A stretch of 35,163 nucleotides of DNA from IMG/VR virus record IMGVR_UViG_3300007522_000004, positions 1 through 35,163 of that record; one strand, 5' to 3'. Each line of letters begins with the position of its first letter. Position 1 is the stretch's first letter. Position numbers and translations under genes: made by a program. The notes below the pieces were generated by a model, which was not told the DNA's origin, ran no database searches, and was given only the letters and a program-made list of their open reading frames with translations. This document shows, piece after piece, positions 1 to 6,272 of the stretch. Origin of the DNA: a virus.

Positions 1-1395
1 ACTGCAATACAAGCAGAAGTTGATTTAAACACAGTTAAAGAAACGAACATTGCTCACCCTTTAGTAGAAACTGCTGTTCCAGTTGGAGCGGTATTTACAG
101 ATACAGATACAGTATATGATGATTCAGATGTATTACTGAATACAGCAGATAGGCATTCACATTTAAATAAAGTAACACTTGATAAATTTGGAGAATCAGT
201 TGGCGGACTTCCAACGTTCAATGGTTTAGACGTAGATACAACAATAGCACAGCGTGATGTCTATGATGGTTTAGATAGTTTAGATAACACAATATCATTA
301 TCAGCAAACAACGGTAAGGTACTTAAAGATGTTCAGGATACGCAACAAACAGCAATTAATTTAAAATCAAACAACGTTGCTGATATTGCAAGCACAACTA
401 AATTTCCTGTATGGAAAGTAATTACAGATTGGGCAGTAGGTTTGTTTGCTACTATTGCTAATTTGGCTTTAAAAGCAAATATAGCCTCACCAACTTTTAC
501 AGGAGTGGTAACTTTGCCAACAGGAACGCAAGGTAAAGTAGTAAAGTACACAAGTGCGGGTGTATTGGGAGATAGTGCTATTCAAGAAAGTGCTGACGGT
601 AAGGTAGGGATTGGGGCAATACCCACTCACGTTTTAGATGTAGGAGGAGGTGTTAATTCTCAAGTATTATATACAACTGGCTATCAAAATCAAATGCAAG
701 CAGCAAATGGAGCTAAGAAATTTGTATTTGTCCCGGGTAATGGGACGCAAGATGCACATTTAGAACTTTATAACAGCGAAACAGTTCTAAAAATAGTACT
801 AAATGCTGGAGTAGGAGATACTTACTTTAATGGAGGCAACTTCGGTATTGGAATTATCCCTACACAAAAACTTGACGTAGTAGGCAACATTAAACTTTCA
901 GGAATACACATTTTAGGTCAATACACAACCGCCACAGAACCTGCATACGTAAAAGGAGCGCAGTATTTCAATACGACTTTGAATAAAATTATGTTTGGAG
1001 GTGAAACTGAATGGGAAGTTTCTGCAATACAAGCAGAAGTTGATTTAAAATTGGCAAAGGCAAGCAATTTATCGGATTTAGCCTCAACTGCAACAGCAAG
1101 AGATAATTTAGCAGTAGTTCCAACAACAGCAACGGGAACTGTACTGCAGCTAAATAATATTTATGGAATTTATAAAACAACATCAGAGTGGAACGCAACT
1201 TATACCATTGGAACAAAAGTAGCAACCGCTTGGCATTATAGATTAATTGATACAACTGGGCAGACCGTTTTGCCCACAATAACAGGAGCGACCTTATTGC
1301 CTGGAAGTGATTTCAAAGTAGGCGCATCTTTTGAAATGTGGCTATATACAATGAATGGAACAGATTGTTTTTATTATTTTTTACTAATTTCATAA
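1..1395 (+). CDS. Tail fibre protein, C-terminal part (continues from 32992-35163 across the map opening)
   Basis: The frame is open from base 1 to the TAA at 1393-1395 and is the same frame as the ORF starting at 32992, so the full product is about 1158 aa (2082 + 1395 nt). This part begins inside GAVFTDTDTVYDD repeats, as seen in many phage fibre and collagen-like proteins. It then carries two GIGxxPxxxLDVxG motifs (GIGAIPTHVLDVGG and GIGIIPTQKLDVVG), typical of Bacteroidota phage fibres. A segment SAIQAEVDLKL near base 1021 repeats the TAIQAEVDLNT at base 1. The last ~80 residues look like a compact beta-rich tip domain. The role is inferred to be host surface recognition at the tail tip. 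A TTG at 442 is not a credible start because coding runs in from upstream. Confidence 0.85.
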   Translation, partial: TAIQAEVDLNTVKETNIAHPLVETAVPVGAVFTDTDTVYDDSDVLLNTADRHSHLNKVTLDKFGESVGGLPTFNGLDVDTTIAQRDVYDGLDSLDNTISLSANNGKVLKDVQDTQQTAINLKSNNVADIASTTKFPVWKVITDWAVGLFATIANLALKANIASPTFTGVVTLPTGTQGKVVKYTSAGVLGDSAIQESADGKVGIGAIPTHVLDVGGGVNSQVLYTTGYQNQMQAANGAKKFVFVPGNGTQDAHLELYNSETVLKIVLNAGVGDTYFNGGNFGIGIIPTQKLDVVGNIKLSGIHILGQYTTATEPAYVKGAQYFNTTLNKIMFGGETEWEVSAIQAEVDLKLAKASNLSDLASTATARDNLAVVPTTATGTVLQLNNIYGIYKTTSEWNATYTIGTKVATAWHYRLIDTTGQTVLPTITGATLLPGSDFKVGASFEMWLYTMNGTDCFYYFLLIS

Positions 1396-1398
1396 AAA

Positions 1399-1743
1399 AT
1401 GAGACCAATAGATTTAGCAAATAATAGAAGAAGAATAATTTCACAAGCACCTGATACAGAAGCCCCTACAGTACCTAGTTCATTAGTATTAAATAATCCA
1501 ACATCTTCTACCTTAGATTGGTCTTTTGCAGGAAGTATAGACAATACAGCTGTCGTGGACTATGTGTTAGAACTAAGAGATGAAGGATCAATCTTAATAA
1601 GAACATATACTGTGACATCAATTTCAGGAACATTTACTGGATTAAATACTGGTAAGGTTTATAAATTTAAAGCAAAAGCTAGAGATGATGCTGGAAATGA
1701 AAGTGCTTATAGTGCTTTTACTGCTTTAGTAAGTACACTATAA
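1399..1743 (+). CDS. Fibronectin type III domain protein, tail or adhesion accessory
   Basis: 114 aa. A basic N-terminal stretch (MRPIDLANNRRRIIS) and linker DTEAPTVPSSL lead into one FN3 domain at about residues 25-112, with the typical hydrophobic pattern and the late motif VYKFKAKARDDAGNESAYS. FN3 domains are common in phage structural proteins, where they are thought to bind surface glycans or act as spacers. The gene starts 3 nt after the fibre stop, so a virion-associated role next to the fibre is likely. It has no signal peptide and no transmembrane segment. The FN3 fold is fairly certain and the exact role is not. Confidence 0.75.
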   Translation: MRPIDLANNRRRIISQAPDTEAPTVPSSLVLNNPTSSTLDWSFAGSIDNTAVVDYVLELRDEGSILIRTYTVTSISGTFTGLNTGKVYKFKAKARDDAGNESAYSAFTALVSTL

Positions 1744-1757
1744 TATAATTTAAAATT

Positions 1758-1829
1758 ATGAAAAACATAGAAATAAAAATTACAGGAGCAGCCGTATTAA
1801 TAATCGGTAGCACGTTTATAGCTTCGTAA
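1758..1829 (+). pseudogene. Truncated 5' copy of the holin-like gene at 2928
   Basis: This short ORF encodes 23 aa, beginning MKNIEIKITGAAVLIIG and ending at TAA after IAS. Its first ~57 nt match the start of the intact gene at 2928 with only three or four substitutions, then similarity fades. It therefore looks like a leftover 5' fragment from a duplication or recombination event. It flanks the DUF285 cassette on the left while the intact gene flanks it on the right. A functional micro-peptide is possible but less likely. Confidence 0.65.
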
Positions 1830-1862
1830 TATATACGTAAATATGGTAAGCATAATACAAAG

Positions 1863-1883
1863 AGGTACTAACCTTATAAAAAT
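1863..1883 (+). repeat. 21-nt exact repeat shared with the tail fibre gene
   Basis: The 21 bases beginning AGGTACTAACC occur here and again inside the tail-fibre gene at 34794-34814. In both places they encode GTNLIK(I)N, here inside a 19-codon ORF (1843-1902, MVSIIQ..). The copy lies just upstream of the DUF285 gene, in a stretch that also contains the truncated holin-like fragment. It is probably a remnant of fibre-module shuffling or a short homology used for recombination. Confidence 0.6.
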
Positions 1884-1891
1884 TAACAGTG

Positions 1892-2743
1892 ATGTCGCAT
1901 AGTCTAAAAAAATATATGTTTAGTAGGCAGACTGCTGTTGTAGAATACCCTGCCTTTATAAGCACTTGGGATACGACAAAATCAGGGGTTTCAACTTCTT
2001 CTCAAATAGCATTACCATTAATTAGTTTGGGCACTTATGATTTTAAAGTATATTATTTAGGCTCTGTAATTAAAACTATTACAGCCTATACAGACAATGT
2101 CATCACATTTCCTGACGGTAGTGGGATTAAAGAAATTAATTGTGTTGGCACTTTTACAGGATTTAAATTTAACAATGATGGGGATAAATTAAAGATTAAA
2201 AGTGTTACGCAATTTGGAACAGATTTTAGATTAATTGATGGAATTGGCACTTTTTATGGCTGCTCAAATTTAACATCAATAGGAACGGACTTAGATGTTT
2301 CAGGGATTACTAATATGACGAGTATGTTTAGAAATGATTCTGTTTTTAACAGCGATTTGAGCAATTGGGAGGTTTTAAGTGTTACTCATATGTCATTTAT
2401 GTTTTATAACGCAAAAGCTTTCAACAGCGATATAAGTAATTGGGATGTTGCAGCCGTTTTTACTATGTATTATATGTTTTATAACGCAAAAGCTTTCAAC
2501 ATCGATATAAGTTTATGGGATTTTGCAGCGGTTTTAAGCTTATCAAACTTTATGCGTGCGAAAACTTCTGCCAACTATAGTTCTGCCAACTATGATGCTC
2601 TATTAACAAGATGGAGAAATAATGCGCAAGACAATCTAAGCGTAGAGATGGGTACAATTAAATACAGTTCAGCAGCAACAGCAGACCGAACTTATTTAAC
2701 AGGAACAAAAGGTTGGACTATAACTGACGGAGGACTAATATAA
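1892..2743 (+). CDS. DUF285 (BspA-like) repeat protein, probable surface or tail-tip protein
   Basis: About 283 aa from ATG 1892 (a GTG at 1889 is also in frame). The N-terminal part (FISTWDTTKSG.., residues ~20-100) resembles the region that precedes DUF285 repeats in Bacteroidota surface proteins. Residues ~125-215 carry degenerate DUF285 units (PF03382): NMTSMFRN, FNSDLSNWEV, HMSFMFYNAKAFNSDISNWDV and MYYMFYNAKAFNIDISLWDF. The end, YSSAATADRTYLTGTKGWTITDGG, is the usual DUF285 terminus. Two repeat units share nearly identical DNA (MFYNAKAFN), suggesting recent internal duplication. No signal peptide is evident. A host-binding role near the fibre genes is inferred, and the gene seems part of an inserted cassette. 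Confidence 0.8.
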   Translation: MSHSLKKYMFSRQTAVVEYPAFISTWDTTKSGVSTSSQIALPLISLGTYDFKVYYLGSVIKTITAYTDNVITFPDGSGIKEINCVGTFTGFKFNNDGDKLKIKSVTQFGTDFRLIDGIGTFYGCSNLTSIGTDLDVSGITNMTSMFRNDSVFNSDLSNWEVLSVTHMSFMFYNAKAFNSDISNWDVAAVFTMYYMFYNAKAFNIDISLWDFAAVLSLSNFMRAKTSANYSSANYDALLTRWRNNAQDNLSVEMGTIKYSSAATADRTYLTGTKGWTITDGGLI

Positions 2744-2931
2744 TGGCAATGATATACTACATAAATCACAAAGGATATTCAGACACAGCTCCTCATTATG
2801 GAGGGTATGATGCTAATACGCAGGTCATGGATACAGGAAAGAGGTGGACAAAGACTTTCCAAACAACTGATTTACAAGAAGCAAAAGACTTTTTATTAGA
2901 GCATTTTAATATAATATGGGAAGAATTATGA
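2743..2931 (+). CDS. Hypothetical 62-aa protein
   Basis: Starts in a TAATG overlap with the DUF285 gene and ends in an ATGA overlap with the holin-like gene, so it is translationally coupled on both sides. An in-frame ATG two codons on (2749) is an alternative start. The protein is soluble, acidic and aromatic-rich (IYYINHKGYSDTAPHYGGY.., ending FLLEHFNIIWEEL). I do not recognise a family. It belongs to the same cassette as the DUF285 gene, lying between the duplicated holin-like starts. Confidence 0.65.
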   Translation: MAMIYYINHKGYSDTAPHYGGYDANTQVMDTGKRWTKTFQTTDLQEAKDFLLEHFNIIWEEL

Positions 2932-3125
2932 AAAACATAGAAATAAAAATTGCAGGAGCAGCCGTTTTAATAATCGGTGGCACACTTTTAATAATGAAGG
3001 AAGAAGGACTGGCTTTGACTTCGGCAGTATTCATTTGGGGGGCTTATGAAAAGTATATGAGCTATCAAAAGGGCAAAATGATTAAGAAAAAAACTGGCTT
3101 TACTTTTAAAGAACTGAATAAATGA
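2928..3125 (+). CDS. Small membrane protein, holin candidate
   Basis: 65 aa from ATG 2928, chosen because it forms an ATGA overlap with the upstream gene (an ATG at 2916 is also in frame). Residues ~7-24 (AGAAVLIIGGTLLIM) form one hydrophobic helix and ~29-45 (LALTSAVFIWGAYEKY) a second, followed by a lysine-rich tail (KGKMIKKKTGF). Two short helices with a charged C-terminus just upstream of the endolysin fit a holin. The evidence is positional, as no family match can be checked here. A truncated copy of its 5' end lies at 1758-1829. Confidence 0.6.
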   Translation: MKNIEIKIAGAAVLIIGGTLLIMKEEGLALTSAVFIWGAYEKYMSYQKGKMIKKKTGFTFKELNK

Positions 3126-3499
3126 ATTTTTTAATAGACAATTGGCAAACTATTGCAGCAACTTTAGGAACGATAATAACTGGTTTTGTGGGATTTTTAA
3201 GCGGGAGGAAATCAAAAAAAATAAGTGAACAGGATCAACAAGCAAGTGCTTTGCAAAACATGCAGCTCGCCTATGATAAGTTTACCGAACAAACCAACAA
3301 GCAAATCGACAGAGTGATAAGCGAGCTTGATGATGTGAAAGGGGAGAATAAGGAGCAAAGGAAGGCGGTGATGGCACTTCAAAAAGACAATAGTAAACTT
3401 CATTTGGAAGTGTCTAAGCTAATGACTGAAAATAAGAAACTAAAGCAAATGATAGCTGAATTAAAGTATGAAAATGAAGTTTTACGCAAAATAAACTAA
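3122..3499 (+). CDS. N-terminally anchored coiled-coil membrane protein, lysis cassette (spanin- or holin-like)
   Basis: 125 aa. One N-terminal transmembrane segment (about residues 8-27, WQTIAATLGTIITGFVGFL) is followed by a basic GRKSKK patch and then a long charged, heptad-like coiled coil to the end. It begins in an ATGA overlap with the holin-like gene and ends directly before the endolysin ORF. An inner-membrane anchor plus extended coiled coil is the architecture of Rz-type i-spanins, though some phage holin-like proteins look similar. The lysis role is inferred from topology and neighbours. Confidence 0.6.
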   Translation: MNFLIDNWQTIAATLGTIITGFVGFLSGRKSKKISEQDQQASALQNMQLAYDKFTEQTNKQIDRVISELDDVKGENKEQRKAVMALQKDNSKLHLEVSKLMTENKKLKQMIAELKYENEVLRKIN

Positions 3500-4099
3500 A
3501 TGAACTTTCCAACAAATTGGTTTCGATGGATTTTTGATTTGAAGCCTGTAAAAATAGAAACGATGAAAGAATTATTTTTTGAAAATTACAGAAAATATAT
3601 TGATGTAGATAAAAGATTGACGCAATCCGAAGTAAAAGCAATAGAGGCATTTTTAAATTTATACGAAAGCGCAAAAAAAGATTTTACAACTCCGCAATGG
3701 ACATACATTTTTGCAACCGTTTTTCACGAAACAGCAGGAACATTCTTACCGATTAAAGAGGCTTATTGGTTAAGTGAAAATTGGAGAAAAAATAATTTAA
3801 GATACTTTCCTTTTTACGGGCGTGGTTATGTGCAAATCACTTGGGAAGCTAACTATTCAAAATTCAGCAAGTTATTAGGTATTGATTTTGTTAAATACCC
3901 CGACAGGGTAATGGAAGTAAAAAGCTCATTCTTTATTCTTACTTATGGCTTTAAGCACGGAAGTTTCACAGGGAAAAAGATTAGCGACTATATAAATGAT
4001 ACGTTAAAAGATTATGAAGGTGCAAGAAGATGTATTAATGGAAATGACAAACGGGAGCTAATTGCAAATTATGCACGTACTTTTGAGTTAATTTTATGA
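3500..4099 (+). CDS. Endolysin, glycoside hydrolase family 19-like
   Basis: 199 aa. The GH19-type muramidase/chitinase core is visible. FATVFHETAG (residues 71-80) contains the likely catalytic Glu77. YGRGYVQITW (106-115) is the conserved substrate-cleft motif, followed by NYSKFSKLLG and a helical C-terminus. The size is normal for a single-domain phage GH19 lysin. It would cleave peptidoglycan glycan strands in the periplasm. No signal peptide is present, so release should depend on the upstream membrane proteins. ATG 3500 follows the previous stop directly; Met22 (3563, MKELFFENY) may be the native start. Confidence 0.88.
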   Translation: MNFPTNWFRWIFDLKPVKIETMKELFFENYRKYIDVDKRLTQSEVKAIEAFLNLYESAKKDFTTPQWTYIFATVFHETAGTFLPIKEAYWLSENWRKNNLRYFPFYGRGYVQITWEANYSKFSKLLGIDFVKYPDRVMEVKSSFFILTYGFKHGSFTGKKISDYINDTLKDYEGARRCINGNDKRELIANYARTFELIL

Positions 4100-4164
4100 A
4101 AATAATAAAAAGGATAGCAGCGTGTTTAATATTGCTTTTGGTTATTTGGTTTTTCTTGCATTAA
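4096..4164 (+). CDS. 22-aa single-helix membrane peptide
   Basis: ATG 4096 forms an ATGA overlap with the endolysin stop, the coupling used throughout this genome. The product is basic MKIIKRIAAC followed by an uninterrupted hydrophobic run to the end (LILLLVIWFFLH), so it is one membrane helix. Placement in the lysis cassette suggests a small lysis or membrane-disrupting peptide, but this is inference. It could also be a non-functional read-through peptide. Confidence 0.45.
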   Translation: MKIIKRIAACLILLLVIWFFLH

Positions 4165-4194
4165 AAAGCCCCTAACAAGATGTTAAAGGCTTTA
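4164..4194 (+). terminator. Probable terminator after the endolysin
   Basis: AAAAGCC (4164-4170) can pair with GGCTTTa (4189-4195), and TAACA (4173-4177) with TGTTA (4181-4185), giving a bulged hairpin around an AGA loop. The T-rich tail is short (TTTATTT), so termination may be partial. It lies between the 22-aa peptide and the next gene. Confidence 0.45.
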
Positions 4195-4248
4195 TTTGGA
4201 GCAACCAACTCCATATTATGAAAAAAAATTACCTTCAAATATACAATT

Positions 4249-4923
4249 ATGAAACGTTATATCCCTTATTTTGCAGCAATTATTTTCTTAGTTCTTTTTT
4301 TAAACCAATGTTCAAAGACAAATCAAGAAAGAAACAAAGCCGATAATAAGATAGATTTTCTTACAGATAGTATAGTTTACTACAAGAACGCACAAGGAGC
4401 AGAAATAGCATCTAAAATAGCTTTACAAGGTGATAAGAAATCACTTCAAATATTACTCAACAATACTAATGATGAAAATGGACAATTAAAGGGACTTATA
4501 AAGAAGTATAAGAAAGTCATAGCGGCTGGAAATATAAAGCAAGAAATTAAAATAGATACCGTAAAAATAGTGTATAGAGATACTATACCTTTTAAATTTG
4601 AGCGCACGTGGTCAAAGATTGATAAGTTCTATGAAATTAAAGGCTCTTCGAATCAAAATGGTATTTCCTTCGATGAAATTAGAATCCCCAACACTTTGAG
4701 TTTCGCTATTGGAGATAAAAAAACAGGCTTTTTTAAAACAGAATACAGGATTGAAGCGGTTAATTCTAATGTTCACGTTAAGACTACTGGCCTGGATGCT
4801 TATACATTGTCTATTCCTAAAAAAAGATTTGGGCTTTCCTTTTTTGCAGGCTACGGGCTTTCAGAAAACGGACTATCTCCAATTATAGGAGCTGGCTTTT
4901 CCTACTCCTTTTATCAATTTTAG
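4249..4923 (+). CDS. Membrane-anchored or lipoprotein envelope protein, spanin candidate
   Basis: 224 aa. The N-terminus is a basic start, a hydrophobic stretch (residues ~7-18) and LNQC ending at Cys21, a plausible lipobox. Next come a charged helical/coiled-coil region (~22-95), a DTVKIVYRDTIPFKFERTW segment, and a glycine/aromatic-rich C-terminus (FFAGYGLSENGLSPIIGAGFSYSFYQF) resembling an outer-membrane beta-hairpin. Similar TM/coil proteins sit after lysins in many Bacteroidota phages. A role in outer-membrane disruption is inferred from topology and position, not from a recognised catalytic motif. The gene converges with the leftward operon. Confidence 0.6.
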   Translation: MKRYIPYFAAIIFLVLFLNQCSKTNQERNKADNKIDFLTDSIVYYKNAQGAEIASKIALQGDKKSLQILLNNTNDENGQLKGLIKKYKKVIAAGNIKQEIKIDTVKIVYRDTIPFKFERTWSKIDKFYEIKGSSNQNGISFDEIRIPNTLSFAIGDKKTGFFKTEYRIEAVNSNVHVKTTGLDAYTLSIPKKRFGLSFFAGYGLSENGLSPIIGAGFSYSFYQF

Positions 4924-4999
4924 TTAATTCTTCTTCCATATTGAAAGCTCCATTTTCGACTGCTCTTTTGAAACGCTCTATTTTTGTTTGCTTTTCCAT
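4883..4999 (-). CDS. Possible 38-aa protein at the end of the leftward operon
   Basis: ATG at 4999 on the minus strand reads to TAA at 4883 and gives a 38-aa charged, helix-prone peptide (MEKQTKIERFKRAVENGAFNM.., ending KRSRKSQLL). It overlaps the convergent gene 4249-4923 by 41 bp. Its leader contains a 15-nt sequence (5015-5029) found on the other strand before the DnaA-like gene. The codon pattern is plausible but the ORF is short. Confidence 0.4.
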   Translation of the reverse strand: MEKQTKIERFKRAVENGAFNMEEELTKIDKRSRKSQLL

Positions 5000-5046
5000 A
5001 GGTTTAATTTTGTAAGTTGTGATAATAGTAGTTATGTGCAAGGCTA

Positions 5047-5283
5047 TCAATCGTCATCACCGACAACTTCATCTAACATCCCTACATAAAAATCGCCACA
5101 GTCTTTTTTAAAGAGTATTTTATTTTTTAAAGATTTCTCAATATCACATTGACACAAACAACTATCCATTTCAATTTCATTATAGTAGGTTTCTTTCTCT
5201 GCCATAAATCCAAAATGCTCTAAAAACTGTCTTGGCGTTTCTATTTCTTTTTCGCCTTTGTTTATTACTATTATATTACACAT
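5047..5283 (-). CDS. Hypothetical 78-aa acidic protein
   Basis: MCNIIVINKGEKEIETPRQF..., ending MLDEVVGDDD. It contains a cysteine pair in SCLCQC near residues 43-48 and is strongly acidic at the C-terminus. I do not recognise a family. It lies in the leftward operon downstream of a 168-base gap with inverted repeats, so it may have its own promoter or depend on read-through. Confidence 0.6.
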   Translation of the reverse strand: MCNIIVINKGEKEIETPRQFLEHFGFMAEKETYYNEIEMDSCLCQCDIEKSLKNKILFKKDCGDFYVGMLDEVVGDDD

Positions 5284-5388
5284 AGTTTTAAAATTTAATT
5301 TTAGTTTTAAACCCGCCCATCACATAACACTGTATATAAAACATTGCCTTTGTGGTCTTTTTTTAAGTTAGTTAATAATTCAAAATTT

Positions 5389-5447
5389 ATTGTTTATCTG
5401 TTATGTCTTGGCTGGCAACGTTTCATATACTTAACGTTGTAAACAAT
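5389..5447. repeat. Nested inverted repeats in a 168-base intergenic gap
   Basis: ATTGTTTA (5389-5396) is the exact complement of TAAACAAT (5440-5447). Directly inside the right arm, CAACGTT (5416-5422) pairs with AACGTTG (5433-5439) around a 10-base loop. The gap 5284-5451 has no ORF. Neither side has a clean T-run, so a simple terminator is not obvious. A protein-binding palindrome, a processed RNA structure or a decayed recombination site are alternatives. Confidence 0.5.
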
Positions 5448-5451
5448 AAAA

Positions 5452-5700
5452 TTACTTTAGTATTTTAACGTCTATTAAGTTTGTAAACATTTCGTTTATG
5501 TCTATCAACTTATCTACTTCAACTATTTTAGTAGTTTTTGTCTTGATGTCGTCTAGCATAGGGTGTCCTCCATCTGTGAATTTCCAGTAGGTTACTAAAG
5601 CAGTAATTTTACAGTTTACAACACCGTGTATAGCACATTGCTCATTGCTTTTTTTATTATCTATATTCATAATTTCAAAGTTTTGTACTGAGCATAACAT
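5452..5700 (-). CDS. Hypothetical 82-aa protein with a KKxxEQCxIxGV motif
   Basis: ATG 5700 overlaps the stop of the beta-barrel gene (TGATG); Met at 5667 (MNIDNKKSNEQCAIHGV) is an alternative start. The segment KKSNEQCAIHGV matches KKAKEQCDINGV in the gene at 13418 (+). At DNA level 23 of 25 bases agree (5619-5643, reverse strand, versus 13457-13481), so the two genes share a related segment in opposite orientation. The rest of the protein is not similar. Function unknown. Confidence 0.6.
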   Translation of the reverse strand: MLCSVQNFEIMNIDNKKSNEQCAIHGVVNCKITALVTYWKFTDGGHPMLDDIKTKTTKIVEVDKLIDINEMFTNLIDVKILK

Positions 5701-6272
5701 CAAATACAGTTATCAATTATATTTATTTTAACACCAAACTTTCCACTAGGTTTAATTCTGTTTTGAAAATCATTATATTTTTCATTCCATAAAGATAGAT
5801 CCCGCCTTTCGGTCAGTTCTAAATCAAGAAATACTTTTACTTTTTTAAAAACCTTATAGCTTATTTGAAAATTTGCACCCCAACTTTGGAATCCTTCATA
5901 ATGGTCTATAACTCCATATCCAATACTGGCAGTCGTTTCAATATTTTCTAATTCTCTTTTTTGAAAGACACGTCCAAGATTAAAGGTGTAGCCAACGTTC
6001 GCGGAGTATCTTTTGTACGTTTCTTGAAGGTCTGCTATCTCTATTTCAGGAGCGATAAAAATATAACCTAAAGCTCCCTGCTTTGCCTGCCATTCGCTAC
6101 GGATTGCAATATCTAAAGTTCCTGCGCTGTTCCCGTGATTATCTCCTACAAGTAAAAGTTTAGCATCCTGTGAGATATTTATAGTTACTTTATTTTGAGA
6201 AAAGAGCGTAAAAACATTAAGCAGTAAAATGATTACTACTGCTATTTTAAAAAGTGTTATTTTAGTTTTCAT
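5700..6272 (-). CDS. Secreted outer-membrane beta-barrel-like protein
   Basis: 190 aa. A clear signal peptide spans residues ~1-26 (KITLFKIAVVIILLLNVFTLFSQ), ending in the SQN cleavage context typical of Flavobacteria. The mature part alternates polar and hydrophobic residues with aromatic girdles (LGYIFIAPEIEI, YSANVGYTFNLG, ASIGYGVIDHYEGF, SWGANFQISYKVF), as in small outer-membrane barrels, and ends with a strand-like KFGVKINI. An envelope protein in an early/regulatory operon suggests altered host surface properties, such as blocking superinfection. That is inference. It overlaps the upstream gene by ATGA. Confidence 0.65.
   Translation of the reverse strand: MKTKITLFKIAVVIILLLNVFTLFSQNKVTINISQDAKLLLVGDNHGNSAGTLDIAIRSEWQAKQGALGYIFIAPEIEIADLQETYKRYSANVGYTFNLGRVFQKRELENIETTASIGYGVIDHYEGFQSWGANFQISYKVFKKVKVFLDLELTERRDLSLWNEKYNDFQNRIKPSGKFGVKINIIDNCI

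Noticed and set aside
1-90. Physical direct terminal repeats of a linear phage genome
   Set aside because: A 90-bp repeat inside a coding gene, equal to a typical assembly overlap, is better explained by circular closure; true terminal repeats usually flank the gene map and are longer.
989-1279. Minus-strand 96-aa ORF inside the fibre gene
   Set aside because: Leucine-rich shadow of the plus-strand repeats, with no coding character and no promoter.
442-1395. Separate 317-aa gene starting at TTG 442
   Set aside because: The frame is open continuously from base 1 and, through the 90-bp overlap, from 32992; it is the tail end of one fibre gene.
4236-4243. CAAATATA as a leftward promoter before 4249
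   Set aside because: It matches the -7 consensus on the minus strand, but no -33 element or minus-strand gene follows it; likely chance in AT-rich DNA.
4218-4343. Plus-strand 41-codon ORF overlapping the start of the lipobox protein gene
   Set aside because: It is a lysine-rich out-of-frame overlap of a well-supported gene, and has no coupling signal.
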